From: Paguma larvata
Taxonomy: Eukaryota > Chordata > Mammalia > Carnivora > Viverridae
Assembly: GCA_030068075.1 (NCBI GenBank)
Contig: CM057830.1
Span: forward strand, 23,096,247 to 23,160,246
Direction: 5' to 3'
DNA length: 64,000 nt
How positions within the stretch are numbered: position 1 is the first letter of the stretch; each line of letters opens with the position of its first letter. The notes under the pieces were generated by a model. The model was given only the letters and a program-made list of their open reading frames with translations, did not search any database and was not told where the DNA came from. Made by a program: the position numbers and the translations under genes. This document shows, piece after piece, positions 53,800-64,000 of this stretch.

Positions 53800-54100
53800 T
53801 TCTCTTCGATGTCACTGTCATCCAGTTATCAGTTTAATTGTCACTTCATTAGAGAGACCTTCCCTGACTTCCAAAGTTAAAGAAGTTCAAAGATCACCTC
53901 ATTTATTTCTCCATATCATACTTATTAGTCTCTGATACCGTATGGTGGATTCATTCCTATTTAATTGTTTTTCTGGCTCTCCCAAGTTCAAGAGGGCAAG
54001 AGACTTCTGTTATTTGTTAATTGGAGTGCTCCAAAAGTCTAGAAGAGTTCCAGGTGTGTTGTATAGGATCTCAAATAAAAAGTCTTAGAGAAGTGAATGA
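53800..54100 (+). mobile_element. L2 3' region, sense
   Basis: 'aattgtcacttcattagagagacc', 'ttccctgacttccaaag', 'cacctcatttatttctcc', 'aagttcaagagggcaagagac' and 'gaacttctagaagagttccagg'-like words are in L2 order. Confidence 0.65.
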
Positions 54101-54514
54101 TACATGGTAGATATATTGAAGTGAAATTTAAACATTTTAAAAACAAATCTTAAAAAGGATAATGTGAAAAAATTGGAAGTAGCCAACACATACTTTGAAT
54201 AATATAAGTAGTATGATTTTTTATTTCAGAATGCAAAATGGGTAAGACGTTCTTTATTTTTTTTCTTTTCAAACGTTTTTCTTTTATTACTTTACAACAT
54301 ACCAGCATTCCCTTAGTAAAGGGAATTTTTTGACCTCAAGCCCTTCCTACATATAGAAAATATTTACATACATAAACATACACACGCCTCCACACACGTA
54401 TATGTATGTATGTATGTTTTATAACTATAATTGTTCATAAATGTGTTTACCACCATTTGTAGTCATTTTTATGGGCTTATCATTATTGTCATTGCTTATA
54501 AATAAATATGTGGT
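54101..54514. other. Unassigned AT-rich sequence
   Basis: Small TATG repeats at 54396-54418. Otherwise nothing recognised. Confidence 0.3.
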
Positions 54515-54575
54515 AGTTATATCTCCATCATTAGGCTGTAAATTCCTGTGGGCAACAAGCATCTTATAATGAAGA
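54515..54575 (+). mobile_element. L2 3' end fragment, sense
   Basis: 'cattaggctgtaaattcctgtgggcaaca' fits the L2 'ctgtaagctccttgagggcag' landmark. Confidence 0.45.
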
Positions 54576-55814
54576 AATTAAGTCAGAACCATTACATTAA
54601 AAACACTATGCTTTCAAATACACTTTTTAATGTTCACCTCAGTGTTCTAATTAAATTCTAATTTCAGTATACATATCTGCTTATTGAATGCCTCTGGCAA
54701 TTTCAAATTACTTACTGAGTATTCTAACTCATCCCATATTGAACAGAAGCATATCAAAATTGTCTCCTATTCAAATGTGCTATCACAAGCTATAAATAGA
54801 ACACTGCTCTTTGGCAAAGGTGAATTAATTGTGGTGAAGCTATTTTGATGAAAGTTATCCCTCACATAAGTGAAACAGGGAATAGCTGGTTTATTTCTGC
54901 AGCAGGTATTTTAAAAGCTCTGCATTTAATGCCAAATCTCTACTTCAGTAGATGTCACCATATTTTTTTTAGAAAAATAGGAAAGGCCTTGCATTTGATT
55001 GGCTTCAAATGATGCCTCATTGATGGATACAAATAATTCATCAACAGAGACTCATTGTATAGAGCAAGTAAATATTATACATACAGTGCTCACTTGCCTA
55101 CCATTACACAGGTAATGTCTGCATTTAGTTTCTTAATTTCTAATTATAAGACAATTGCATCTCATCTTGCAGTGTTTAATTGCATTGTTTCTATTGCTAG
55201 AATAATAGCACATTCCTCTTTTACGATGTTGAATGACAAATAAATTTAGATTGTAATCACTTACTCCTTCTCTAAGCAAAACCCCTCAAGAGTTTCGGTT
55301 GCACTGAAAAAAGCTGATTTCCTACTAATGATGACCAAATGGGAGCATTCAAGCTAAGTCTGGATCCTGTTTATCAGCTTATCCTTCAGTTGTGTTCATA
55401 ACAATTATCTTAGTAAGTCCAGTTGCCTAATAACTTTACTATTTTCTAAAAGTGTAACTCTACAACCTTAGGGTATTTAACCTCACATTCCAAACTTTTA
55501 TAGTAGTCTTTCTGTTTCTATTTCTAATGTTGTATATTTGCATTGGTAAATGTCAGCTATGTATGGAATGACAAAATGTGCAGTTACATTGAGTCTAGTT
55601 CATAGTTTCTTATCTGAGTTTCTCATTCTGAATTTAATGTAAATTCTCCCAGAAGAAAAAAATATCAGATGAAATGATCACATAGCTTCTGAGTTTACTT
55701 TTAACAGTTGATGAAATGTTATTCACAACTAATATTTACACGTACCTTTTATTCCAGATGTATTTTCTAAATGATTTACCTGCTTCTAGTCTGTTGAAAA
55801 ATGTAATGTTTTTT
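54576..55814. other. Repeat-poor stretch, candidate conserved non-coding DNA
   Basis: About 1.2 kb free of recognised transposons. It contains many short AT-rich words typical of homeodomain-type sites (TAATTA, ATTAATT, TTTAATTG), for example at 54840-55200. This composition is expected by chance in AT-rich DNA, so the call rests only on the absence of repeats. Confidence 0.3.
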
Positions 55815-56317
55815 ATTGCCGCCATTACATATTACCATAAACTTAGTGGTATAAACAAAACAAACTTACTATCCTAAAGTTCTGTGGGTCAGAATTTCAA
55901 CACAGTCTCAGTGGGCTAAAATCCAAGTGTTGGTAGGGCTTCATTTCTTTTGGGAGGCTCTAGGAGAGAATGTTCCCCTGCCTCTTCCACCCTCAGGAGG
56001 CTGCCCACATTTCTTGGCTTGTGGCCCTTTCTTCCATCTTCAAAGCCATTACTAATCAGTTGAGTCCTTCACACATCACTTGACCCCTTTTCCATTGTCA
56101 CATTTCTCTCTTCAGCCAGAAAAGATTCTATACATTTAAGGACTGAGGTGATTAGGTTCAGGCCACCTATATTTTTCAGAATAACCTCCCCATCTTAAAG
56201 ACTACAAACCTTGATTACATCCGCAAAGTACGTTTGGTTTTGTTCCATAACAAATTCACAGGTTCCAGGTATGCATGTGGACGTCTTTGGTGGGGCCATT
56301 ATACTGCCTACTCCACC
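55815..56317 (-). mobile_element. MLT1 (MaLR) LTR, antisense
   Basis: From 'gccgccattacatattaccataaacttagtgg' (landmark) via 'aagttctgtgggtcagaat', 'aaaatccaagtgttggtaggg', 'gtggccctttcttccatcttcaaagcc', 'tttaaggactgaggtgatta' and 'attcacaggttccagg' to 'ggccattatactgcctac'. It is solitary and diverged with no internal genes. Confidence 0.85.
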
Positions 56318-58314
56318 TGGTCTCTCACTGTTTGGTCTGTCTACTGAGTTGAGTGCACTTGGTAAAATGTGATGTTGAGTTTATGAAATCAAGCATCATA
56401 GTCATTATTTATTAATGAAGTCTGAACACAGCCAGACTTCATTTCTGGTTCCAGCTTTCTCCTGTTGTCTCCTGATTAATTATTTTTAATAAGAACAGAT
56501 GGTAGAGCTATTTTTTTTTTTCTTTTTGCATTGGTACTGTTGCAGTACAACACTGAAGAAATAGCCAGTTCTATTGATTTTGTAGGGAAAGGCCAAGAGT
56601 CCAGTTAAATTAGTATGAATTCAGGACCAAGAGCTCTGCTTTTTCGCACTGGGGAATTCTCCCTTTTGAGCCAGGTTTCCCAGTTGCACCTGAGAGTTAT
56701 GAGAGGGTTAGTTTTATCTGATGAGAGAAGAGCCCAGATCTCTAAGCAACTCCTGTTCGCTTATGTTGAAGATACCAGTGGTATAGGTTAGGGAGCTTTT
56801 TGAAATTTATGTCATTTGATTTAATATTCATAGAATTGTGAATGTTAATTTATTAATTCATATTTAATATTCATATGTTCCTTGTATAGATAATTAAAAT
56901 GTAAATATGATTGATTTCTTGTGGCATTCTTTAACCAATGACACTCTTATACTGTTAAGGGATATCTCTGCATTATTTTTCAGTATTTAACGTTTTCCCC
57001 TCTCTTTCATGCTTTGTGTGTTTGCTTAAATAGATCAGGATGAAAAGTATATAGTTTATTTTGTTTACTATTTCAATAATCTACCCAGAAGAAAACCATC
57101 TGTCAGTGCTTCTGGGATAACCTTAGAAAACAGAGTATGTGTGTGCACTTATAGGGTAAAACAATTTTTTAAAATACAGCAAAATGTTGGACCCTCTTAA
57201 GTTTTAGACAATCGATTTTGAAACGTGCGTTATTAGGTTTAGTCAGTACTTCTCATTAGTGCTTTGCCTTTTGTCAAAAAGACAGTGCCAAGTTGGTTGA
57301 TGTACTGTTAAAATTAAGCATGTCGATTTACCTGGTTTTCCTAATGCTGTTATGTGTGATGATTCCTATACAAGGTAAACTTAATGAGTTTCCTAAATCT
57401 GTTCCTCTCAATATCTAATCTAACTAGTACCTTAAGGAGAGTATCTATATTGTGTCTCTTCAGTGAAATCCCTTTATATGCACTTAAGATAGCCATATGG
57501 CTCTAAACTTACTAAATGCAGAAAATTTAACTTAGCTTTACTTCTTTCGTTCTTAGGAAAGCAATCTTCATTTTGTTGATTAACTTTCGTTTAAATGCTT
57601 ATTTTATACTGTCTTTATTTGGACTATGCTACATTAACCCTCAATTTCCATTTAATTTTGCTTGTGTCTTATTGCTCGACTTCCTTTGTCTCAGTTCACT
57701 AATGAAATGTTTTCTAACCTGTGAAAATTCAGAAGAGCTCAAAGACTCATAAAAGTACGTTTCAGGTTTCTAGAAGAAAAATTCAGGTCTTCTGGTTCTA
57801 TGGTACACTACAAAACATAAACACTGTTCTTACACTATAATCACTGAGTTTCAATTCCTAGTTCCCATATGTTAAATCTACCTATCTGATAATGACATCA
57901 GTTTCAAGTGCCTTGTTATTTCTTTGTATCCTCTTTCAGTGGTTGTTCTTTGTGACCTAATTTTGACATTTGCAAATATGACTAAAGTTTACCATCCTTT
58001 ATTAAAGGCGAATATCCTCCGTCATCCATGTCTAGTACTCTTTTACTGACCCCAAACTAGGGATGTTACTGGGTTAGTGATAAGATATGGCAGGCCATTA
58101 GCCCGATGGTCACTGTTCCCTATTTTCCCTTAGTTTTGGCATGTTTACAGACTTCAGTTCTTCTGAGTTCTGCTTTAGAGTCCTGGTCCAGGTTATCAAC
58201 ATCACCAGTCATTGCCTAAATTCAACCATGGTTTAGATTCTAGTTCTTGTTCCCAACACACCTGATTAAATCATTTAAATTGAAAGATAGACTGTTGCTC
58301 TCAATCCACACGCA
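56318..58314. other. Long repeat-poor stretch
   Basis: About 2 kb in which I recognise no transposon, exon or simple repeat beyond short T-runs. No protein-like ORF. Confidence 0.3.
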
Positions 58315-58410
58315 TTTCCTTTCTCCCTCTCTCTTTGTCTTTCTCTTTCTCTTTCTCTGTCTGTCTCTTTCTCCTCCGTTTTCCCCTCCCATGCCCCCTT
58401 CTCTTTCCCT
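58315..58410. repeat. Polypyrimidine tract of about 95 bases (CT-rich)
   Basis: TTTCTC/CTGT-rich run with only rare purines. The plus-strand ORF of 61 codons and the minus-strand 87-codon ORF (K/E/R-rich) are translations of it. A mirror-type polypyrimidine tract can form triplex (H-DNA). Confidence 0.85.
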
Positions 58411-58835
58411 GCATGAACAACCTGGCCCTTGATTCCAGGTCTGATCTCTGATAAATTAAGATTCTTTTCTCCTGCAGTCTGTAATGAGGTAGATCGGATG
58501 ACCTCCTATTGGTGAATATCCAGTGAGATTTGCACTTGATGTTACCCCAGCCATGACCATGCATAATCTTTACTTGACTTTTATCAGAAACTATATTCTA
58601 ATATACTATATTTATTGTAGATAACAATTTTCATATATTTATTGTTGATATAAATAAAAGTCCATTCAGAGTTTCTCAATTTAACTTTTATCTGTGTCTA
58701 AGGTAGCTTCCTGCAAAGTGTATTGTTCCAATTAAAATCTCCATATTTTAATGAAATTAAATCACATAGTTTAACACTTAGCTGTTGTTCATTTCATGGC
58801 AAATCTCTCCATTTTTATTAATTCATTCATGAAAC
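58411..58835. other. Unassigned sequence
   Basis: No element recognised. Confidence 0.3.
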
Positions 58836-58945
58836 TTTTTTTGAGGAAATGCCGAATGAAATTTTCACTGATATGACCATGGAAGGGAGGAGGCACTAGT
58901 ACAAAGTCCTGATCCTCTGGAAGCTTACAATCTAATGGGTGAAAC
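58836..58945 (-). mobile_element. L2 fragment, antisense
   Basis: 'ctgatcctctggaagcttacaatctaatggg' matches the antisense L2 'ggagcttacattctagt' landmark. Confidence 0.5.
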
Positions 58946-59018
58946 AGATGGGATATAACTCTCTTAACTTCTCAGTGACTGGAAATGCAAATAACATTAC
59001 ATTTAAAAATGAAATCTG

Positions 59019-59213
59019 TGGGGCACCTGGGTGGCTTAGTCAGTTAAACATCCATCTTTGGCTCAGGTCATGATCTCATGGCTTGTGAGTTCAAGCCCCA
59101 TATCGGGCTCTCTGCCCGATGTGCAGAGCTTACTCCAGATCCTCCGTCTCCCTCTCTCTCTGCTTCTTTCCCACTAATGCTCACTCTCTCTCAAAAATAA
59201 ATAACCATTAGAT
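59019..59213 (+). mobile_element. SINEC_Fc, sense, exact 12-bp TSDs
   Basis: GGGGCACCTGGGTGGCTTAG to AAAAATAAATAACCATTAG. AAATGAAATCTG flanks it at 59007-59018 and 59214-59225 without mismatch. The body ('tgcccgatgtgcagagc') differs from other copies, so it may be another subfamily. Confidence 0.96.
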
Positions 59214-59225
59214 AAATGAAATCTG

Positions 59226-60809
59226 GTTTTCATAAGGCTTGGGAAATATTTATACTTTTAAACAGCAAACTCTCTAATAATCCAGGCTCATAGGGCATGA
59301 AACAACATAGTCTTGGTAATGTGAATCACTTTAATGTGCTCTTCATATTTAAAGCTAAATTATGTATTATGATCATAAATTTCATAATTTCATTACTGAA
59401 TTTCTTCATAGTTTTCAGAAAAAACCTTGCAAGCCTCTGACTTATTTACAGCCAATTTGTCAGTTAGTCAGATGTAGAATATCCTGTACTCTGATCACTG
59501 TAATGTAGGATTTTATATTTGCTTTTAAAAAGCATTTAAAGTGAATGTTTCCTTAACATTTTTTGTTAACAATAGTCATTTTGTCACAATTTATCACAAG
59601 TATGTGTTTCTCACACTTGGAGCCCCTTATGCCTCAACCTTACCTTCCACATGAGTATATTTCTCTATTCTTCATTTTTAAGAGCTCTCGTATGCTAAAT
59701 AACACCTTTCCTCGAATATGAAGTCTTTCACTTTTCTACTTAGTCTTTTTCAGTTTTTAATTTTTTTAATTTTTTTTAATTTTTTGTATATGTATGTGTG
59801 TGCGACCCAGTCTTTATCTGAATACAGTTTCCAATGAAGCACTAATGTAAATTCCAGGCTATTAAAAAATCACTTTACCTTTAATTTTTTTATCATATCT
59901 TTGTTTTAGTTCTCATTTTCAGTGTTCATTTATCATGTTAGATTTTTAAAGTTTCCCTCACATACGTTACTCTTAAATGTAATCTTATACCTGATCATCA
60001 ATTCTTTCACACACTTTTTCCTGTCTTACTGTTTTAGATCGCATTAGGCAAATTTTTGAAGCTTCCTCATTCTTTTCCATAGAGTATAAAATTTTCTTTT
60101 TGGGCTATCACATATTTCTAGAAGTTTGGCAACAGAACTCAAGTCAGTAGAAGACTACATGAAAAAGATACTGAGAAATAAATTAGGCATCACCATCAAG
60201 TATAGATTAACACTGGATCAAATATAGAATAACACTATTTGACAAAGGTTTTTTGGATTTCATATTTTCCTGTTTATTCCTGTCTATTTTTGTCCTCTTT
60301 AATTTTTTTTACTCCTAGATTTATAGACATTTCTAATTTAGCCTATATCATATCATTCATGTACTCCTAACATCTTAAAACACCATTCAAGTTTTTTTGC
60401 TCATTAAGAGCTGCTATTTCCTAACTTAATGAGAAGATTGAAGTAAGAATAGGTGTTGATAGTAATTAATTTTCTTACATGTGGCAGCTACACAGCAACT
60501 AATTATTTTCCAGGGGATTTTTTTCACCATTATTTTCTTAAAAATATTTCACTCTATTATTTTTCAGCATTGTCAGTTTTCTGACATTCATATAGCTATT
60601 AATTTATTCATAAACTGAATTCATTTTCAGTGTCTATGCAGCCTTTTAGTTTTCTTCAAATTGCTTATGTTATTTTCCATATGAAGAATAGATAACTGTC
60701 TGTTTGACTAATTTCTTTCCAAATAAAAACTCTGTATCATTCCTTACTGACTCTGTAGAAAATGTAATAATTTAATAAGATACATTATGCCATCAGTTGC
60801 AATGTATTT
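59226..60809. other. Unassigned AT-rich sequence
   Basis: Contains a T-rich run with AATTTTTTT repeats near 59756-59785, looking like a detached retroposon tail. No gene recognised. Confidence 0.3.
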
Positions 60810-61340
60810 TAAAACCGCTTTTACTTTTAGGCAACCTTGACTGCTCCTGGATTCAACCTAAATTTGGTGATTTTTCCATAATTTAGTAGTTGCCAGAGCA
60901 AAAAGTGTTTGAGTGACCAAGGACAGAGCCAACAATTGCCAGAATCTTCTGACGTGGGCCTTTTCTCTAGACTAGAACAGTTTAGTGAGAAATCACTGGA
61001 AATTTTCTTACTAGCTAACCTGGCAGACAATAAGGTTGCCCTTGGCAATGGCACTATCCATGGTGACATGTTCAATCAAGAAATGGTCACTTATATCATT
61101 AAAGATAGAGTTCCTCTATTATTTCCCCATGATTTTTCTGTCACTTCACATATCCTTTGCTTCAAGAGATGAGGCTCTTTCACTCTCTCTTTCAAGTTCA
61201 ATCTTTCCACGCTCTGGGTGGCTGCATATAGTGCGTGGGGGAACAATTCCTGTGAAGGCTCTGCAATTGACTTTGCCTCTTATATCCACTAGCACTGGCT
61301 TCATTTCTACCTCATTTCCCTTTGTTGCCCTCATATTTGT
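60810..61340. other. Unidentified segment with overlapping ORFs on both strands
   Basis: Slightly GC-richer block. It holds plus-strand frames of 87 codons (60909-61172) and 115 codons (61036-61383, the longest in the window, highly hydrophobic C-terminal half) and minus-strand frames of 82 and 62 codons. The 87-codon frame has a mixed, protein-like composition, but I recognise no family and see no splice or start context. An old unclassified transposon is an equally good explanation. Confidence 0.35.
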
Positions 61341-61836
61341 GTTTTATTTTCCTTTCTTGTTTTCTTCTTTTAATCTTTATTGATTTATTTCTATATTCTG
61401 TTAGTTAAGCCTAGCCCCTTTCTTTTGTCATTCTAAATGTTTTTGTTCATTTTTTTGGTCCATTTCTTTTTTTAATAACCATGACTTTATTATTATTATT
61501 ATTAATTATTCAGAAAGTTTTAGGTTAGCATCTCTTTCAGCCTAGTGAATTCATTTAGGATAATGTTTATGTTTTATTCATTTTGGATCCCCTCCTAGAA
61601 TTGTTACTCCATTTTATCTGGTATTATACACATATCAGATGGGATTCATTGCAGGGCACACAGCTTTAGGCTATAGGTCAAAGAACAAACATATAACACA
61701 ATTGCCAATATATGTCAGTCCAATTATCGTTTAACAGTGGAAGCCTTAATCAATTCTACCATAGTACCAACCCTAGTACAACGATACCCCCAAGTTTTGT
61801 TGAGCCAGGTCTCTGTCACGTCCTCAAAGTAATGTA
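61341..61836. other. Unassigned AT-rich sequence with a (TTA)n run
   Basis: (TTA)n-like array at 61483-61505. No other feature recognised. Confidence 0.35.
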
Positions 61837-62229
61837 CAGGCATACCTCATCTTATTGCACTTCAGTTTATTGTGCTTCACAGATACTGTATTTTTTACAA
61901 ATAGAAGGTTTGTAGCAATGCTGCAAATCTATTGGAATTATTTTTCCAACATTTACTTCCTATATGTCTCTTCGTGACATTTTGCTATTTCTCACAATAT
62001 TTCAAAGTTTTTCATTATTACTGTACTTATTATGGTGATCTGTTATCAGTGATCTTTGATGTTCCTATTATAATATTTTTGATGTTCCACATAACATCCT
62101 GAACTTAATGAATACATTTTATATGTTCTGACTGCTCCATCAACCAGCCATTCCCCCATTTCTCTCCCTCTCCTTGGGCCTCCCTATTCCCTGAGACACT
62201 ATATTATAATTAGGCCAATTAATAACCTT

Positions 62230-63990
62230 ACAATGGCTTCTCAGTGTTCATTTGAAAGAGGCACTTGTCTCTTATTTTAAATCAAGAGCTAGAAATGATT
62301 GAGTTTAGTGAGGAAGGCATGCTGAAAGCTGAAATCGGCTGAAAGGTAGGCCTCTTGTGCCAAATAGCAAAATTGTGAATTGAAAGGAAACGTTCTTGAA
62401 GGAAATTAAGAGTGCTATTCCAGGGGGTACCTGGGTGGCTCAGTTGGTTAAGCGTCCAACTTTTACTTCAAGCATCTCATGGTTCATGGTTTCAAGCCCC
62501 ACGTCAAGGTCTGTGCTGACAGCTCAGAGCCTGGAGCCTGCTTCAGATTCTGTGTGTCCCTCTCTCTCTATCCCTCTCCCACTCTCACTCTGTCTCTCTC
62601 TCAAAAATAAATAATAAACATTAAAAAAATTTAAAAATTGCTATTCCAGCGAATACACTAATCATAAGAAAGAAAAATGGCCTTCTTTCTTAGAGAAAGT
62701 TTCAGTGGTCTATAAAGAAGATCAAACCAGCTACAACATACCCCTTAAGTCAAAGCCTAACCCAAAGCAAGGCCCTAACTCTGAATTCTAGGAAAGCTGA
62801 GAGGGGTGAGGAAGCTGCAGAAGAAAAGTTTGAAGCAACAGAAGTTGGTTTGTGAGGCTTAAGGAAACAAGCTGGCCTTGTAACATCAAAGTGCAAGGCG
62901 AAGCAGCAAATGTGATGTCAAAGCTGCAGCAAGTCATCTAGAGGGATCTAGGTAAGATCATTAATAAAGATGGCTACAGTAAACTATATTTTCAATGTAG
63001 ATGAAACATCCTATTGGAAGAAGATGCCACTGAGGACTTTCATAGCTAGAAAAGAGAAGTCAATGCTCGACTCCAAAGCTTTAAAGAGGCTCTCTTGTTA
63101 GGGGCTAATGCAGCTGGTAACTTTAAATTGAAGCCAGTGCTCATTTCCCATTCCAAAAATCCAATGGCCCTTGAGGATTATTCTAAATCTACTCTACCTG
63201 TGCTCTATAAATGGAACAACAAAGCTTGGGCAACAGCACATCTGTTTACTATGTGGCTTAATGAATATTTTGAGTTTGCTGTTGAGACCTGCTGTTCAAA
63301 AGAAAATAGTACTGCTCACTGACAATGCACCTGGTCACCCAGGAGCTCTGACATTTTACAGAGATGTACAATGAGATTAATATTGTCATGCCTGTGAACA
63401 TAATATCCATTCTGTGGCAAATGGATCAAGGAGTAATTTTGACCTATATTTTATATGGCTCTCACTGCCCTTGATAGTTATTCCACTGATGGATCTGGGG
63501 AAAGTTGATTGAAAACCTTTTGGAAAGGATTCACCATTCCAGGTGCTATTAAGAACATTCATGATTAGTCGGAAGAGGTCAAAATTATCAACATTGACAG
63601 AAGTTTGGAAAAAGTTGATTCGAACCCTCATAGATGTCTTGGAGGGTTTCAAGACTTCACTGGAGGGGGTAACTGAAGGTGTGGTAGAAATAGCAAGAGA
63701 AGTAGATTTAGAAGTGGAGCCAGAAGATATGACCCGATTGCTATAATCTCATGATAAAAGTCAAGTGGATGAGGAGTTGCTTGTTTTGGATGAGCAAAGA
63801 AAGTAGTTTCTCGATACTGAATCTACTCCTGGTTAAGATGCTGTGAAGATTGTTGAAATAACAAGCAAGGATTTAGATTATCACATAAACTTAATTGATG
63901 AAGCAGTGGCAGGGTTTGAGAGGATTGACTTCCATTTTGAAAGATGTTCTGTGGGTAGAATGCGGTCCAACTGTATCAAATAAGGAGAAA
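62230..63990 (+). pseudogene. Tigger1 transposase pseudogene
   Basis: A broken pogo/CENP-B-family transposase. N-terminal helix-turn-helix text is at 62280-62400 (reads like 'LEMIEFSEEGMLKAEIG'), then a SINE interruption. Central frames at 63095-63322 ('LLGANAAGNFKLKPVL', 'TLPVLYKWNNKAWATAHLF') and 63171-63374 contain TDNAPGHPGAL, the block holding the second catalytic Asp of the DDE/D triad. The expected adjacent 'ILQPMDQGVI' region survives at 63410 with changes, and about 60 bases are missing after it. The frame at 63543-63746 has 'VWKKLIRTLIDVLEGFKTS'. Several frameshifts and stops mean it cannot make active enzyme. Confidence 0.9.
62424..62632 (+). mobile_element. SINEC_Fc, sense, nested in Tigger1
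   Basis: GGGGTACCTGGGTGGCTCAG to AAATAATAAACATTAAAAAAATT. TSDs AAGAGTGCTATTCCAG (62408-62423) and AAAATTGCTATTCCAG (62634-62649), lying in the Tigger1 'aaaagtgctactccag' text. This proves insertion into an existing Tigger1. The 72-codon ORF is SINE translation. Confidence 0.96.
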
Positions 63991-64000
63991 ATAAATTCTT

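Larger units (their letters stand above)
61837..64000 (+). mobile_element. Tigger1 DNA transposon, left part, runs off the window
   Basis: Starts CAGGCATACCTC right after a TA (61835-61836), the Tigger1 terminal sequence. It continues 'ttattgcacttcagtttattg', 'gatctttgatgttcc', 'ggcctccctattccctgagaca' into a degenerate pogo-type transposase gene. A SINE is nested at 62424-62632. At the right edge it is still in the transposase region, so the right inverted repeat lies beyond the window. Confidence 0.95.

Noticed and set aside
58301..58564. 87-codon basic Arg/Lys/Glu-rich minus ORF, resembling a nuclear localisation region
   Set aside because: Produced by the polypyrimidine tract read on the other strand, with no start context or homology.
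63095..63746. Pogo transposase-like ORFs as a possible domesticated gene
   Set aside because: Multiple frameshifts, a nested SINE and missing residues within Tigger1 show ordinary decay rather than a preserved gene.

Overview
The window is nuclear DNA from a carnivoran, most likely a cat (Felidae) or close feliform relative. The main evidence is fourteen tRNA-derived SINEs of the feline SINEC_Fc type. Each has a tRNA-like head with a GGTGGCTCAG motif, a TCATGATCTC core, a pyrimidine-rich (CT)n segment and an AAATAAACATTAAAA tail. Many are flanked by clean target-site duplications (TSDs). Several L1 3' ends also carry the carnivore-type L1 3'UTR. Base composition is AT-rich and I see no CpG island. 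I found no convincing protein-coding exon, tRNA, rRNA, snRNA or miRNA gene. This looks like an intergenic gene desert or the inside of a very large intron. The open reading frames are short (115 codons or fewer), and the ones I can explain are transposon relics, SINE translations or microsatellite translations.

Layout. 0-10 kb: a complete MER2-type DNA transposon, five SINEs, L1 3' and ORF2 relics (one split by a younger L1 end) and two old MaLR-type LTRs. 10-20 kb: a long repeat-poor stretch, a pure AT microsatellite, two SINEs, and a three-deep nest (MIR, then MLT1 LTR, then an inverted twin-primed L1). 20-30 kb: old L1, L2 and hAT fragments and a complicated L1 locus at 24.8-26.6 kb holding an internal L1 insert and a long direct repeat. 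It continues with a young SINE, an MLT1-like LTR, two head-to-tail MER5 elements and a palindromic MER53-like element. 30-40 kb: mostly unassigned sequence, an antisense L1 end, and an L2 broken by a SINE, a CA microsatellite, an MLT1 LTR and an L1 end. 40-53 kb: an L1 insertion that looks like a 3' transduction, a cluster of sense L1 copies including one with 5'UTR, ORF1 and endonuclease remnants but an ORF2 deletion, and an unidentified segment beside a long TG array. 53-64 kb: L2 fragments, an MLT1 LTR, repeat-poor sequence that may hold conserved non-coding elements, a SINE, an unidentified segment with overlapping ORFs, and a Tigger1 transposon carrying a nested SINE that runs off the right edge.

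No genes here work together in a pathway. The biology is the history of insertions, where nesting order gives relative ages. I found no undescribed multi-gene system. The most interesting observations are unusual retrotransposition outcomes (twin priming, probable 3' transduction, an untailed internal L1 insert, an ORF2-deleted L1), two segments I could not classify, and a speculative microexon-like motif. Family names come from recognising consensus features by eye, not from a database search. Boundaries without TSDs are approximate, usually to within 10-30 bases.
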